Origin: Saccoglossus kowalevskii
Taxonomy: Eukaryota > Hemichordata > Enteropneusta > Harrimaniidae
DNA length: 26,517 nucleotides
Assembly: GCF_000003605.2 (NCBI RefSeq)
Contig: NW_003157227.1
Coordinates: 310,325-336,841, forward strand
Direction: 5' to 3'
Made by a program: the position numbers and the translations under genes. Each line of letters opens with the position of its first letter. Within the stretch, counting starts at the first letter, position 1. The notes under the pieces are model-generated. The model was not told the origin of the DNA, did no database searches, and worked only from the letters and a program-made list of their open reading frames with translations. Positions 9,746 to 20,648 of the stretch are shown here, piece after piece.

Positions 9746-9935
9746 CTGACTTCGTAGTGGAAACATCGTGAGTGACGTCAGTTAATCTACCGCGACGGTT
9801 CAGTTATGGCATGTTGTGGCGCTCATGGGCATTTTATAACACTCTGACTTATTATTAACCTTTGTGTTTCCTAGAAATAAATATGTTTTTCCGGGTTTCC
9901 ACGAATTTACCTATGACAGGGTAAAAATGTTATTG
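9746..9935 (-). promoter_or_regulatory. Proximal promoter of copy B
   Basis: TATAAAATG on the minus strand lies at 9838-9830, about 85 bases upstream of the start codon. A perfect CRE-type site TGACGTCA (9773-9780) lies between the TATA box and the ATG, probably in the 5' untranslated region. Copies A and C carry near matches at the same place. The distal motif CGGGTTTCCACGAATT (9891-9906) is shared with copy A and nearly with copy C. Confidence 0.65.
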
Positions 9936-10129
9936 ATAGACTAAGTATGACTGTAGCTACAGCCGCAATTAACGAATCAGTGTCACGCTAACACATAGTA
10001 CCTGACATTTCCCAAGATTGCTTCCAGACAGTTTGAGCCAGATTCAAGAAAATGCTAAACTTGTTTTGAATTAAATTAAATGTCAACCCGATAGCAAGAA
10101 CCCAAAACTACTTCGTCTCTTCATATACA

Positions 10130-10800
10130 TTTCACGATATTTTTTCGTGGAAAAAATCCACGTATACATCACATGATTGTAAGATATAAATAACAACAGC
10201 TGTACATTTCTACCAGCATATATCATAGTGCAAAGCTATTTCAATGTTTAATGATTATGAGTTCCCATTAATTTCCTTCCAGGTCAGTAAAATTACGTGA
10301 TTCACATCCCATAGCATTTCTATTTGCAGATCAGCGCAATTTAAACACATCGATGATGATGTTATACAGACACATTGAATGTGATATACACCATTCTATG
10401 TGCTATCCTGGAATTTTTTGATTTATGGTAATAATAGGCTGTCATCAAGATGTTGAATTGTTCAACATATAAACACCAAGTTACGAAAACACCATACCCA
10501 TATTTAAATATTCAATTTTGCATAACCACGCCAACATTATAACTCGATGTTAACAGTTCACTAAAATTTGAATTACTAAATTAAATTAACATTCAACCGA
10601 ACTTTGATGTTAAAGGGAACCATAAATTGCTGCTGTTGTTGTTATTGTTGTTATTGTTACTCTTCCACATTTAGTAACTCAAACCTTATAACCTTCAGTT
10701 ATGATCAAATACCGATGAGTGAATCCTTTCACAGAATAATTGACGGTCGATTTGGACCACACAATTTGTTGAACAATTTTGGTGACCAAATGCTCGCATG
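10130..10800. repeat. Distal upstream block B'
   Basis: Positions 10141-10480 match 12246-12585 closely (more than nine bases in ten by eye). The match continues, more diverged, through TAACCACGCC (10523) and the CCTTTCACAGAATAATT stretch (10726) that recurs at 13367. The left border is a small hairpin, CGTGGA-AAAAA-TCCACG (10146-10162). A short TGT/TTG trinucleotide tract lies at about 10628-10660. B' retains the uninterrupted TAA target (10523-10525) at which D' carries an insertion. Confidence 0.75.
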
Positions 10801-10809
10801 CACATAAAA

Positions 10810-10938
10810 ATGGAACGGGCGAGGTTGCAGGATTTAGATGAAATTCTGTATCACGTGGGTGACTCTTATTTCAATGGGCACAATTATGTAAAGCAACTCG
10901 ACCAATGTAAAGAATTTAAGTGGGTTTATTACCACTAA
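10810..10938 (+). other. Small open frame, 42 codons, unrecognised
   Basis: The frame starts at ATG 10810 and ends at TAA 10936-10938. It begins MERARLQDLDEILYHVGDSY. The LDEILYHVGD part faintly recalls the first residues of organic-ion transporters of the SLC22 type, but nothing after it matches, and no transmembrane segment follows. It could be an orphan exon, a fragment or chance. A possible donor (CAC|GTGGGT) lies inside it at 10855. Function unknown. Confidence 0.2.
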
Positions 10939-11918
10939 TTTTCTGACAAATTTTAATCCAGTAATTGAACGGACCCATATCCATTTTATTCTTTGTAAGC
11001 TATATTAATTGGGTACCGATCTAATATCATTCAATTTCAGTTACCTTGATTAATACTATAAAACAACAAAAATCTGAAGAATTGTTGTATATTTGTCGAA
11101 CAAATCATATGAATTTGCTAATCATTTATATATCTCCCTTTGGATGTACTATTAAGCCATCGATGAGTTTTAAATAAACATGTCTCCAACCAAAATTGCT
11201 GAAATGTTCGATGTTTTGCGATTGTCACAGTTGGGCAAAATGATATTTTGACAGATTTGACAAACAAGTCGCAAGACCAATTAGATTGAATGTTGGCTTC
11301 AGTTATTTTAGGATTTTCGTGAAATGTTGCGGTCAATCCCATAAAAGAAAAGTAAATAAAAAAATTTGAACATGGTATGAACTGTTCTTAGCCATGCGTG
11401 AGCCGATTTTATTCAAACTTGGTATGAACATCACTCATGCTGGGTTACTGATGCACGTCATTTACCTCCAAGATTTAATAAATAGCTCTATTTTTCCTAA
11501 TTTTGATGACATTTAGCTGACTGGTTACCATTAGTATGTCATAAACGGTTTCTCGTTCACGCTTGAGCTGATTTCATTCCAACTTGGTGTGAACATCAGT
11601 TTGTTTTTGTGATTTTATTTAAAATGGATTTACTCATGGCCATACTGATTTTATTTCCAAGTGTCTTTAACTATTTCTTGGACATGCTTTTCCCTATTTA
11701 GTTCAAAGTAGGAACAAAAACAAGACATGATGTGTTCTTTTCTCATTTAGTAAACAAGTGCGAGATTGTGACAAGTAATAAGTATGTGGGGTTGACAGAG
11801 TATGCAGTTTGGTACACAGTTACATATTTTGTTTGTTTGTTTGTTTTGAATAATTCGAGTTGTAATATGGCTGCCGTCAACTTTCTTTTTAAATGACATG
11901 TAGCTGTTAATTACGAAC
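10939..11918. other. Intergenic, nothing recognised
   Basis: AT-rich DNA between the upstream block of copy B and the inverted-repeat element at 11919. A short TTTG tract lies at about 11829-11845. A 74-codon open frame on the minus strand (11342-11118) has no domain and no splice support. Confidence 0.45.
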
Positions 11919-12131
11919 TACTGTAAAGGGGGTAATTATTCACTGGGTTTTAATTTTGCTTATTTCGCTGACTGGAAAAAATGCGTTAAATTAAAACACA
12001 GTGAATATGTAAAATTTAGCATAGGACACATTATCTAAATGACGAAACCGTGAATTTAAAACCCACTGAATATGCCTGAAATGGTAAATCAGTGAAATTT
12101 AAACCCAGTGAAAATTAGTCATTTTACAGTA
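11919..12131. mobile_element. TA-flanked MITE, 213 bp
   Basis: The left end begins TACTGTAAAGGGGGTAATTA and continues TTCACTGGGTTTTAATTT. The reverse complement of the right end begins TACTGTAAAATGACTAATTT and continues TCACTGGGTTTAAATTT. The arms are about 40 bp and imperfect. Internal copies of the CAGTGAAT/ACTGAAT motif make it largely palindromic. The terminal TA on both sides suggests a TA target duplication. It has no coding capacity, so it is non-autonomous. Confidence 0.7.
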
Positions 12132-12233
12132 TTAGGAAAACAAATGCAAGAGTGGGATGGGCACTAACTATGTGGGAAGGACAGGGCGGTTTTGTTTGTT
12201 TTGAAACACTAGTTTCAATTTACATTTACCAAT

Positions 12234-13425
12234 ATTTTCCATATTTTTCGTGGAAAAGGTCCACGTATACATCACATGATTGTAAGATATAAATAACAAC
12301 AGCTGTACATTTCTACCAGCATTTATCATAGTGCAAATCTATTTCGATCTTTAATGATAATGAGTTCCCATTAATTTCCTTCCAGGTCAGTAAAATTACG
12401 TGATTCACATCCCATAGCATTTTCATTTGCAGATCAGCGCAATTTAAATACATTGATAATGATGTTATACAGACACATTGAAAAGTGATATCCACCATTC
12501 TATGAGCTATCCTGGAATTGTTTTATTTATGGTGATGTGGGCTGTCATCAAGATGTTGAATTGTTCAACATACAAACATCAATCCAGAAATATGAGCATA
12601 TGCATATTTAAAAATGAAGTTTTGCATAAGGCCAGCCTTTTTTTATTCCTTGTTTCTCGAGTTTTTATAAGGCAATTTATTTGAGGAGGGCGGATAAGAT
12701 TTGTGTGATTCTCAAAGAATTGTAAGTGAGATCATTGATCGGAGAGAAGAAATGAAATAAAATGTTATTCCATGTATAACCTTGTTTCTCATCTGCACGA
12801 TACTTCGATACTTTGATCATGATACTCCCACAAAAATGCAACTTGGATTTGTTATGCGACGGGCGGTAAAAAAATGAAGATGAAAATAATATTTTTTTAG
12901 CATTTTTTTGCGCTTACAAGTCGGCGGGCGCGAGAAATTACGCTGAAATAAAATTTTATTTTTATTTCATTTTCGGCTCCTGTTCATTTTTTATTAACAA
13001 GGGATAATAACAGTCTGGCCTAACCATGCCAAAATTATTATAAGTCGATATTCAATTCAACATTTCACTACAATTTTAATTATTAAATTATTAAATTAAA
13101 TTATTAAATGTGTGACATTTCTTTTGATAAACATTGATTTTTTTCATAATCCATAGCTCTAATTACCGCTTGTGACTATTTCAATACCTTCCAATCACCT
13201 AAAAAATACCTAATTACAGCTTGATAACGTCTCAGTTTTCACTCATTGATCTGCGCAACAGCCAAGGTCGCCATCTTTGTTTATATAAGATACACAAATA
13301 TCTCGCGCATGTGTGGCGCGACGACTTCCGCCTTTTATCAGTATGTCCAAATAGTATGGATGGACCCTTTCACAGAATAATTTAGATTTGGACCATACAA
13401 TTGGTTGAACGATCCCTAAATTCTA
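12234..13425. repeat. Distal upstream block D' without an associated gene
   Basis: This is a close copy of B' (12246-12585 against 10141-10480). After an inserted element (12630-13020) it continues to about 13425, matching 10523-10780 in diverged form. The left border hairpin is kept but with another loop: CGTGGA-AAAGG-TCCACG (12249-12265). Unlike the other three blocks, no receptor promoter or exon 1 lies on its left (lower-coordinate) side, so it appears to be a partial local duplication. Open frames within it (12313-12498, 12478-12684) are not supported as genes. Confidence 0.75.
12630..13020. mobile_element. PIF/Harbinger-like MITE, 391 bp
   Basis: The element is bounded by GGCCAG on the left and CTGGCC on the right and flanked by TAA (12627-12629 and 13021-13023). 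The paralogous block B' shows the empty site: TTTGCATAACCACGCC with a single TAA at 10523-10525. A three-base TAA duplication and GGCC-type ends fit the PIF/Harbinger superfamily. There is no transposase frame. The interior includes a GC-richer patch, GGCGGGCGCGAG (about 12922). Confidence 0.7.
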
Positions 13426-13559
13426 TAACACATTAAAGCAATACATTAATTAATTAATTCGTTCCCGATGTACCTAGAGAACGTTAATTTATCGGCGATA
13501 CGCTGTACAACTGTACCACTGTTTGAACTAGTGTATACATGTGCTTGTGGTATGTTCTG
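13426..13559. other. Short intergenic gap
   Basis: AT-rich DNA with a short ATTAATTAATTAATT tract, between block D' and the TTAA element. Nothing else is seen. Confidence 0.4.
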
Positions 13560-13715
13560 TTAAAGCGGGAGGGTCGTCACCTGCGCACGCGCGGGAATTG
13601 AGTCCCTAGCGACGATAACAACACACGCTAAACATGCAAATGCTCATGGGTAGACGCTTGTTTGTACACAATGTGGCCATCTGACGCATGCGCAGGTGGC
13701 GACACCCCACTTTAA
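13560..13715 (+). mobile_element. TTAA-flanked MITE, copy 1 (156 bp)
   Basis: The left end is TTAAAGCGGGAGGGTCGTCA and the right end, reverse complemented, is TTAAAGTGGGGTGTCGCCAC. Both then share CCTGCGCA-GCG, giving arms of about 31 bp. TTAA at both ends suggests a piggyBac-type target. A second copy lies at 21365-21529 in the opposite orientation with the same internal landmarks (CGACGATAACAACACACGCT, GACGCTTGTTTGTA). No coding capacity. Confidence 0.75.
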
Positions 13716-14754
13716 TTTATGTTTAGTACGTGATTTTGAGTCGAATAAAATATGCTACACTAAACTTGGTAATAAACGGTTCATGTAAATTGTTCATGTA
13801 AATTTTATGATTGGGTTCTTTCTGATTCGCCTGTATTTCTACGGTTGCGTTTTGGTTTGCACTGATTCTACAAGGAACTACTATGCTAGCTGCAGGTAAT
13901 ATGAGCGCCAAAACCGTTGTACTCAAACGCTAGATTTATATAAACAGAAACAGTGTTGAACATCGTGCGCAGTTCTTATCGGAGAAACAATCATACTACA
14001 TGTAATAGTATTATTACTACTTTACACCCATTGTAACAACTAATAGTGATTACGCAAATTGGTCGTTTCTCTCCGCTCATGTGACTCCATTTCATATATT
14101 GAGTTTTTCTGAACTTCAGTCCAGGTGATATTATTTTTTGATGAAATTTACGTGAAATAATATTCGCATTCAAAGTAATAACATGGCTAAAAGAGGCATA
14201 ATTAAATGAATAGGAATACCAGTCACAAGCAGTGCTGTGTTTGTTTATAATTGAACACTTTAGAGGAGATTCTTACGTTATTTGCATTACAGAATGGGAT
14301 CAGACTGCTTATTAAAATAAGAAGATATTTTTGAACGTATTTATCTTCTTACTATAAAGTAAATCACTGGCATTGATAGCATGAAGTCCTTTATTTGCCA
14401 AAAGAAGATGCACGAAGTCGCGATGTTCATTTGTTTGTCAAAGGCTCTGAATGAACTGCCTTAAAAAGTATGTGTGTTTAAATGCCAGGAATTATACTAA
14501 CCAGTCTACTTTGGATAGAAATCCATTGATGGCAATCGAAATACATAATCTCTAAAGGGTGCAAGGCAACATAGTAATAATCTAACACATATTATTATAT
14601 TCGGCAACAGCTGAACAAGGTCATGTTTACTCTTTTTTTTTCATTTGATCTATTTCATTCTCGAAAATGATTTCCCTGTGAGGGTGCATTTCGATCCAAC
14701 TACTGATCCCAACATACACGCACTGCAGGAATCGTCGCCTACACCTAGTGCGCA
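13716..14754. other. Intergenic, nothing recognised
   Basis: AT-rich DNA with open frames on the minus strand at 13926-13723 and 14173-13991. Neither shows a domain or good splice context. No clear inverted repeat is seen. Confidence 0.4.
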
Positions 14755-15790
14755 AATGTTATTTTATATCGGTTGCTAGGGGAAAGCAAAAAAACAAACA
14801 TTTTAAACACATACAAACGTTGATTTATTGTTATTTACTTCAATTTACAAAGTTAATTCATTTTTCTGGTTAATAAAAGAATATATTGTATATAATTTAA
14901 TAATACAAAATACAGTATCTTGAGTACTAATTGTTATCAATATGGTGCAGATGTCGGCATCAATCATACGCCATTAATCTTTCTGAATTATTTGCAAATG
15001 CGTTTGTTTTCATAATTTAGGAGTATTTCTGATTATAAATCCCAATATGAACACGAAATTAAAACAAAGTTTGTTTGGTCACACACCTAATATGAGTCTA
15101 TTACAGCTTTGTGTCGGCGTAATACAACAGACAATTATACAAACAAACAGACAGACAGAGGAAAGACACTGTATCACTATACAATTCCACAGATTTGTTT
15201 CATTGTTACAAAATCACAGTACTAAAAAGCCATGTAATCTGTTATGTTAAAGATGTAGTAGAGGTTTTCAGGAAGTAAAATTCACACTAATTATTTTCAT
15301 AGAAGAATTGTTTTAAACCTTATCTAACAATGTATTTTATACAAGCTCAAAGTTCACACATCTTTGTTACGTTAGATACAACCTTCATGTGGACATGTGA
15401 CTGCTAATAAATTCTTTATTGAAGATTTAAATGAGTGAAATTGTGAAGAAATTGAAAAATACATAAAACATGAGAAACAGTCACAGTGATTTTGAATAAC
15501 TTTGCATTTTATCAGATAGTTGTGTTTGACAACTGTTGTAAGTAAGCACGTCCCGTTTATAATAAAGTGCTGAAATTTTCATAGAATAATTTGATTCTAT
15601 AAAATGTAAAAAGTTCATTTTGATTGTCTCAAACTGATTCTCAAAATCAAACAAATTTGCCAAAATATAAGATATCTAGCAACCAATTATTTTTTAAAAA
15701 GTGAACACGTTACTGATGTCACCCGTCAGATATACGGTCTTGTTTATATTACATTCACATCGTCTCTATAAAACTCAGCTTGCATAAAAG
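14755..15790. repeat. 3' flank of copy C, duplicated at copy B
   Basis: Partner of 6395-7125. It shares the GTTGCTAGGGG/GTTGCTAAGG start, the TTCATTTTTCTGGTTAATAA segment and the TCACCCGTCA segment near 15720. Divergence is greater than between the exons. Open frames at 15047-15250 and 15663-15481 fall in this non-coding alignment and are not conserved in the partner, so I reject them as genes. Confidence 0.55.
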
Positions 15791-16482
15791 ACAAGTTGTG
15801 GTGTCACGTAATATTGTAATGAATACTCCACGATAAGGTGGGTGTTGTCGGATATAACCCCATAACTGATGTGCGAACTAGTATGAAATCTGATTATCGG
15901 ACAATGTTCATCTACACAAAAGAAGTTACATAACATACACGCGTATCAACCACAATGGGGTTTGTAGAAAATTAATCCAAAACTAGATAAATCGACTTTA
16001 GACTAGTAAAGCTCGCCAAGATATACAACATAGTTAATCGACGTGATATTCGGAGGCTTGCTGAATAAACTGATTTTTTTTTGGGGGGGGGGGGGGTAAA
16101 ACAATATGATTTAATCCAGGAAGCGTAAATCTCCTCATACTCGTACGTATAATAATTATACACAGCATTAAATGCTACTGTATGAATTACATCCTGCATA
16201 TGAATACAAGTGTGACGGGTTTACAATCAGCATAAGAACGAAACGTTTACAGAAATTAATCAACTGCCAGAACAATATGTCACATGACCAAGAGTGGTAT
16301 AAATAATTGCTCAAATAAATCATAATTATCGGCCATTTGTCTTTCTTGTTCGTAGGTGGTTCTTGAATAACAGCTAAGATATTCTTCCAAGTATTCATTT
16401 GGTTTAATACTGCTGTAGTCGCAAAACCATCATATATCATAAATATGTCACAGTACAAGTATTGGACAGGAGTCATACGACC
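15791..16482. other. 3' region of copy C, not matched in copy B
   Basis: About 700 bases between the stop codon of copy C and the point where similarity to the copy B flank resumes. It includes a poly-G run (about 16084-16096). A 102-codon minus-strand frame (16476-16168) follows the stop codon directly; it has no domain and is probably 3' untranslated or inserted sequence. Confidence 0.4.
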
Positions 16483-19400
16483 TCAGTTTAATTTAGGGTA
16501 GTCATAGCCACGAAACCTCAGACCGCACACTAATGTTAATAACAACGATAACAGGGACATAGTTATGAAGAAAACCTGGTCGAGCACTCGAGCCATAATT
16601 TCCCATTCGTTGTCTTCAACAGAAGCTTCTTCTTTTTCCTTGATGCTCGTTGTATCACATTTGTCATCACTGTCATCTTCCATCCTTGAAATAACAGCAG
16701 AACTACCAACTACGAAGCTTTGAGTTACAATTTCCGACAGCTGTATACTGTGTCTTCCGCTTTCATTGTTATTACTGTTTGAAGAGTCAATAGAGTACCA
16801 GGCTATACGATGTAAGCCGCAATAACCAAAGAAAATTCGACGAACCCATCGTGGAGCTGGACGATTGGAATATTTTCGATGGTGAACATTCAACACAAGT
16901 ATGGTCATTATGCATGATGCAGATACTATGCCGATCATCGAGAAATAGTAGGTTCCTGTATCAGAAAAAAAAACACAGTAAAAGTTGTTTTGTTATTTGT
17001 GAAAGCTTAAAATACATATATGTATTACTAGAACAAAAGAAATTTAGCATACATCTGGCTTACCAATAATTGGAAACGTGCCCTCATTTGTCATTGGAAT
17101 CATACGAGAAAGTTGTCCATAAAACAAAACCAGCGTCAGAAGATTGGTGATACACAGAGATAGTTTCTCCCCAGAGTCAGGAGGCAACAGGAACACTAAC
17201 ATACTGATGCCAGCTATCATTATGAATGGCACCAACATGAACATTTGGTAAAACTTGTTGTAGCGCTGTAGAACCAGTGTCATTTCGACTCCTTCCACTA
17301 ACTCGTGGCCCTGCATGGGAACTGTCACCCCATTAGCCATGATGGCATCCACCAGCTCCCACTCGTCATTTGTGTGAAAGTTGTCCAGAAGAACCCCATC
17401 ACCGAAGAGTGTCATTTGCTGTGCGTTGTACGACCAGGAACCGAAGAACAGTCTGCATAACTGGTGGTCAAATGGAACAAATGTGACGTCAAATGCACAG
17501 TTACTTTTCAACAACGTTGGGTAGTCCCATACCACGTGGCCATCGTGGGTCACGACCACGTTGAGCTTGTTCGATGAGTCCGCAGATCCTTCGGCACTGA
17601 CAATGGTGAAAAAAGTATGTTGGGGTTATGTTATTGCCTGGCTACATCTGTATCATAACCATAGTAACATAGAACAGAAATGTAATATACTTACCTGTTG
17701 TACAGCACTGTGTCTGGATGCCATATTTCATCTGCTGGTAGTCTTATTTCAGCTATGTTTTCATATAGTGTAGTATTCCAGCTTAAATATGTATCATACC
17801 AAGTCTGTGGAATTAGATTCAATGGAATGATGAGTTCTGTTTCTCAATTTGTTGATAGCTTGTAGAAGCAACTGGTGCGAATTTGTAATTTATCAGACAC
17901 AGACAAATCAGGCGTGTTGATATGTCTGGTCATAACTGGTTAAGCTTACTACAGGTTAATCAGGCTATGAACGACGTCATAGCAAATTATAAATCAGCTC
18001 CAAAACAGTACATAATAACGTGTTCGTTTATATAATAATCCAAAAGGAATCAATCAATCAGCCAATGAATGAATGAGTGAGTGAGTGAGTGAGTGAGTGA
18101 GTGAGTGAGTGAGTGAGTGAGTGAGTGAGTGAGTGAGTGAGTGAGTGAGTGAGTGAGTGAGTGAGTGAGTGAGTGAGTGAGTGAGTGAGTGAATGAATGA
18201 ATGAATGAATGAATGAATGAATGAATGAATGAATGAATGAATGAATGAATGAATGAATGAATGAGCTGTGTGATTACATAACAAAACTATATATCACCTG
18301 TGTTATGTAAGCCCTAAGGGTAACTTGCTGATGTGTGTCAGACTGAAAAATAGGCTAAATGATTAGTACAATTAAAAACCATCATCATCATCATCATCAT
18401 CATCATCTCATCATCATTATCATCATCAGTTTCAGTTGAGGCTTGTTATAAACAAGTCTTGTGACTCGTTAGTCGTGGTAGAGTATGATACAGTAGGGTA
18501 AAATCATGGGTACGCTAGACAAATACTTTATATTATTACATATGTACTGCATTTTATTTTGATTCGTCCCTGCAATCAAAATCAGTATTTCCACAACCCA
18601 CATGCAAATGAGGTCTGAGAGCAAACAAAGTAGTCCTTTCAGGAATACCGTTTTTCCAAACATAGCAGAAATAAACAATATTTAGAAGTACGATATTTTT
18701 TCCTTGGGGTACATGAATATACTTGCCGAGTGAAATGAAATTTGAACAACAGCAATGGTACTTTTAGGCAGTCACTTATCTTGACTAAAACTAATTTGCA
18801 TATCACCCATGCAATAATGTTTTTGGTATTTTCACGGTCGATATGCAAACGACCATGGTATTTCCATTGGCTGCCGAGCCATTTTTTGTTTGTAAACACA
18901 TTTTCGTCTGCTATTTTTATCTGGTTCAAATCGTTCAGCAGCATTTTTGGCATGTTACATGTACATCACATGGATTACTATGATTGGGAGAACTTAATGT
19001 ATGTTGATCATTTGGAACCTGAGATGCGGTGTATTCTGCTTCGCTCGTCACAAAGTACGACCGCAGGATACACCGCATCACTCGTGAAAAAAAACTTCCA
19101 TACGCAACGAAAGCCACGGGGAGAGTGTGGAGTTCTGTCATATGATTCTCTTCATCAATGTGCGTAATATCTAGTTAGTTGTAAATACATATCTGTATTA
19201 GTTCTCTGAGACGTAGATGTGGAATTACGTAATGTGATCACAAACCAGCGAGTGTATCCAAAGATCTGTATCTATGTGAACAATATTAAACTAGTAGTAG
19301 GTGTGTATATAATAGAAAGTTTCCTTCCTATACTAACACATGGGAAATTCCCGACATTGTTTATGTACTATTATTATTATTCAGTATATTAGTGACACGA

Positions 19401-20648
19401 ATATCTGGATATATGGAGACCCGGTTTTAATTTATGCAAAAAAGAGGCCATGGTTAAATAGAGCATAATGAATGGGTTTTAAAGATATGGCTAAGATTAT
19501 GAATAGCAAATATTAATACTAAATCAGAATCTTTCGGAAATTAAATTAAATTCTGTTTTATGCTTGGAAAACGAAATAAAATTATGTACAGCTTAATAAT
19601 AGAAATAGACTGTCTTCTGCACTGATTTGCTCGAGAAAGCATCACCGTGCCTGTGGTGGTGCAGATATTTGTTTTCCCAAAAATAGATTTAGTATGATGA
19701 CATCAAATTTATTAATATCTCCAAAAAGAAATACAATTTAAAAACAAACTTAGCGGCATGCTAGAATTTACGCTGCCACATCACAAATAGTAAATTGCTA
19801 GTTCCAGGGCCCCGTTTTAGAAGTGCTTCCATGGCTAAAACCATCGTCGGATTTAGAGGGGGCGAGGGAGCCGCGGCCCCCCTATTTTTAACAACCAACA
19901 GGGCTTTGCGCCATCGGCGCTCGCGAACTTGGCCTTCGGCCAACTTATCGACCCCCCCCCCCCCATTCCAGAATTCTAGATCCGCCCCTGAAAACTACGG
20001 TAAAACAAGTCTGATATAATAGTAATGACGCACCCCCCCCCCCCGCTTATGTCGGGTATGCCACTCGTTATTGCACAATTTACTCCACATGTGCACTTGC
20101 CTACGGCTCGTGTATATATGTCGTGAGTCGTGCAATATCAGATATATATACGCCCAAAGGGTCAAGCAGATGCGGGGCATTGTTTAAATACATTGTTAAA
20201 CGATATCATGTTTATCAAATATTAGTCTGGTAATTTGTATAATTCTAAAATTACGTTTGCATCCTGATTCGTAATATTACGTAAATGATTAGTTATCTGT
20301 GTCATTTTTATGTTCATACTCACTACTTCTTCAATGTGCTGTACACAGACGTGGAATGTCACAGAAACGCTGTCAGTCGTTTGGTTGAATGGAAGCGCTA
20401 ATTTGTCATAGTCGTCGAGAAGATCCCGTATCAATCGACTATACGGATTCCCGGCACTTGAACTGTCCACTAAATAAGGAACAGAAAAGTGAATTAATAT
20501 AATAGTTGCGTTCAAGAGTTTAACATATGAAAGGCAAAACAAAAACGATTATTCCTTTCGAAAAAAAAAAATAATGCATATATTTACCACATGTTAAAGT
20601 ATTCGTCCATATCATAACGACCGAGATTAGAATCCAGCCTCTGTACAT
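16483..20648 (-). CDS. Cys-loop ligand-gated channel subunit, copy C (nicotinic-like)
   Basis: Six exons: 20648-20588, 20469-20324, 18342-18298, 17804-17695, 17596-17064 and 16955-16483, giving 455 residues. Intron positions and phases are identical to copy B; exon 5 is 533 bp in both and about 80 percent identical in protein (36 differences in 177 residues by hand count). Signal peptide 1-20, Cys-loop Cys154-Cys168 (CAFDVTFVPFDHQLC), FGSWSY loop B, M1 to M3 almost unchanged, an Asn/Ser-rich cytoplasmic loop, EWEIMARVLDQ amphipathic helix and M4. Like copy B it has GEK before M2, Arg at M2 20' (residue 285) and no paired loop C cysteines. Substitutions cluster in the extracellular domain and the M3-M4 loop, while M1-M2 is nearly invariant, as expected for a functional channel under constraint. 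Intron 2 is about 2 kb, swollen by microsatellites and dispersed repeats. Likely partner: copy B or other family subunits (inference). Confidence 0.93.
18065..18264. repeat. Compound (GAGT)n/(GAAT)n microsatellite in the third intron of copy C
   Basis: A tetranucleotide tract of about 200 bp: GAAT units, then a long run of GAGT, then GAAT to the end. It lies between exons 3 and 4 of copy C. Read on the minus strand it gives a spurious repetitive frame of His-Ser-Leu-Thr units. Confidence 0.95.
18379..18428. repeat. (CAT)n microsatellite
   Basis: Trinucleotide CAT repeat with two interruptions, about 40 bases upstream (on the gene's strand) of exon 3 of copy C, inside intron 2. Confidence 0.9.
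18742..19170. other. Insert-like segment with a stable hairpin in intron 2 of copy C
   Basis: The region contains a near-perfect inverted repeat. Arms GATGCGGTGTATTCTGC (19023-19039) and GCAGGATACACCGCATC (19063-19079) pair with one G-T, and an inner TCGT/ACGA helix lies in the 23-base loop. Copy B has no matching DNA in its 296-bp intron 2, so this arrived by insertion or was lost from B. Open frames on both strands here (141 codons on plus, 104 on minus) overlap and have no recognisable domain. Confidence 0.5.
19171..19847. other. Intron 2 of copy C, nothing recognised
   Basis: AT-rich intronic DNA. I see no exon, no inverted repeat of note and no similarity to copy B. Confidence 0.4.
19848..19990. 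mobile_element. GC-rich dispersed repeat within intron 2 of copy C
   Basis: A sharply GC-rich island with short inverted ends (CGGATTTAGA on the left, TCTAGATCCG on the right). Inside are two small perfect hairpins, GCGCC-ATC-GGCGC (19908-19920) and TTGGCC-TTC-GGCCAA (19929-19943), then a poly-C run. The layout looks like a short interspersed or foldback element; similar GGATC-rich elements are common in marine invertebrate genomes (recollection, not checked). Confidence 0.5.

Noticed and set aside
13991-14173. Minus-strand frame starting MNANII, like the intronic lead-in to exon 2 of copy A
   Set aside because: Only a dozen bases around the start resemble the intron, and exon 2 sequence does not follow, so I do not call a fourth receptor copy.
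16168-16476. 102-codon frame directly after the stop of copy C
   Set aside because: It has no start context, domain or counterpart in copy B; probably 3' untranslated or inserted DNA.
18054-18284. Minus-strand frame of repeated His-Ser-Leu-Thr units
   Set aside because: It is the translation of the GAGT/GAAT microsatellite in an intron of copy C.
18742-19167. 141-codon plus-strand frame in intron 2 of copy C
   Set aside because: A 104-codon frame overlaps on the other strand, the hairpin lies inside, and there is no domain or splice support.
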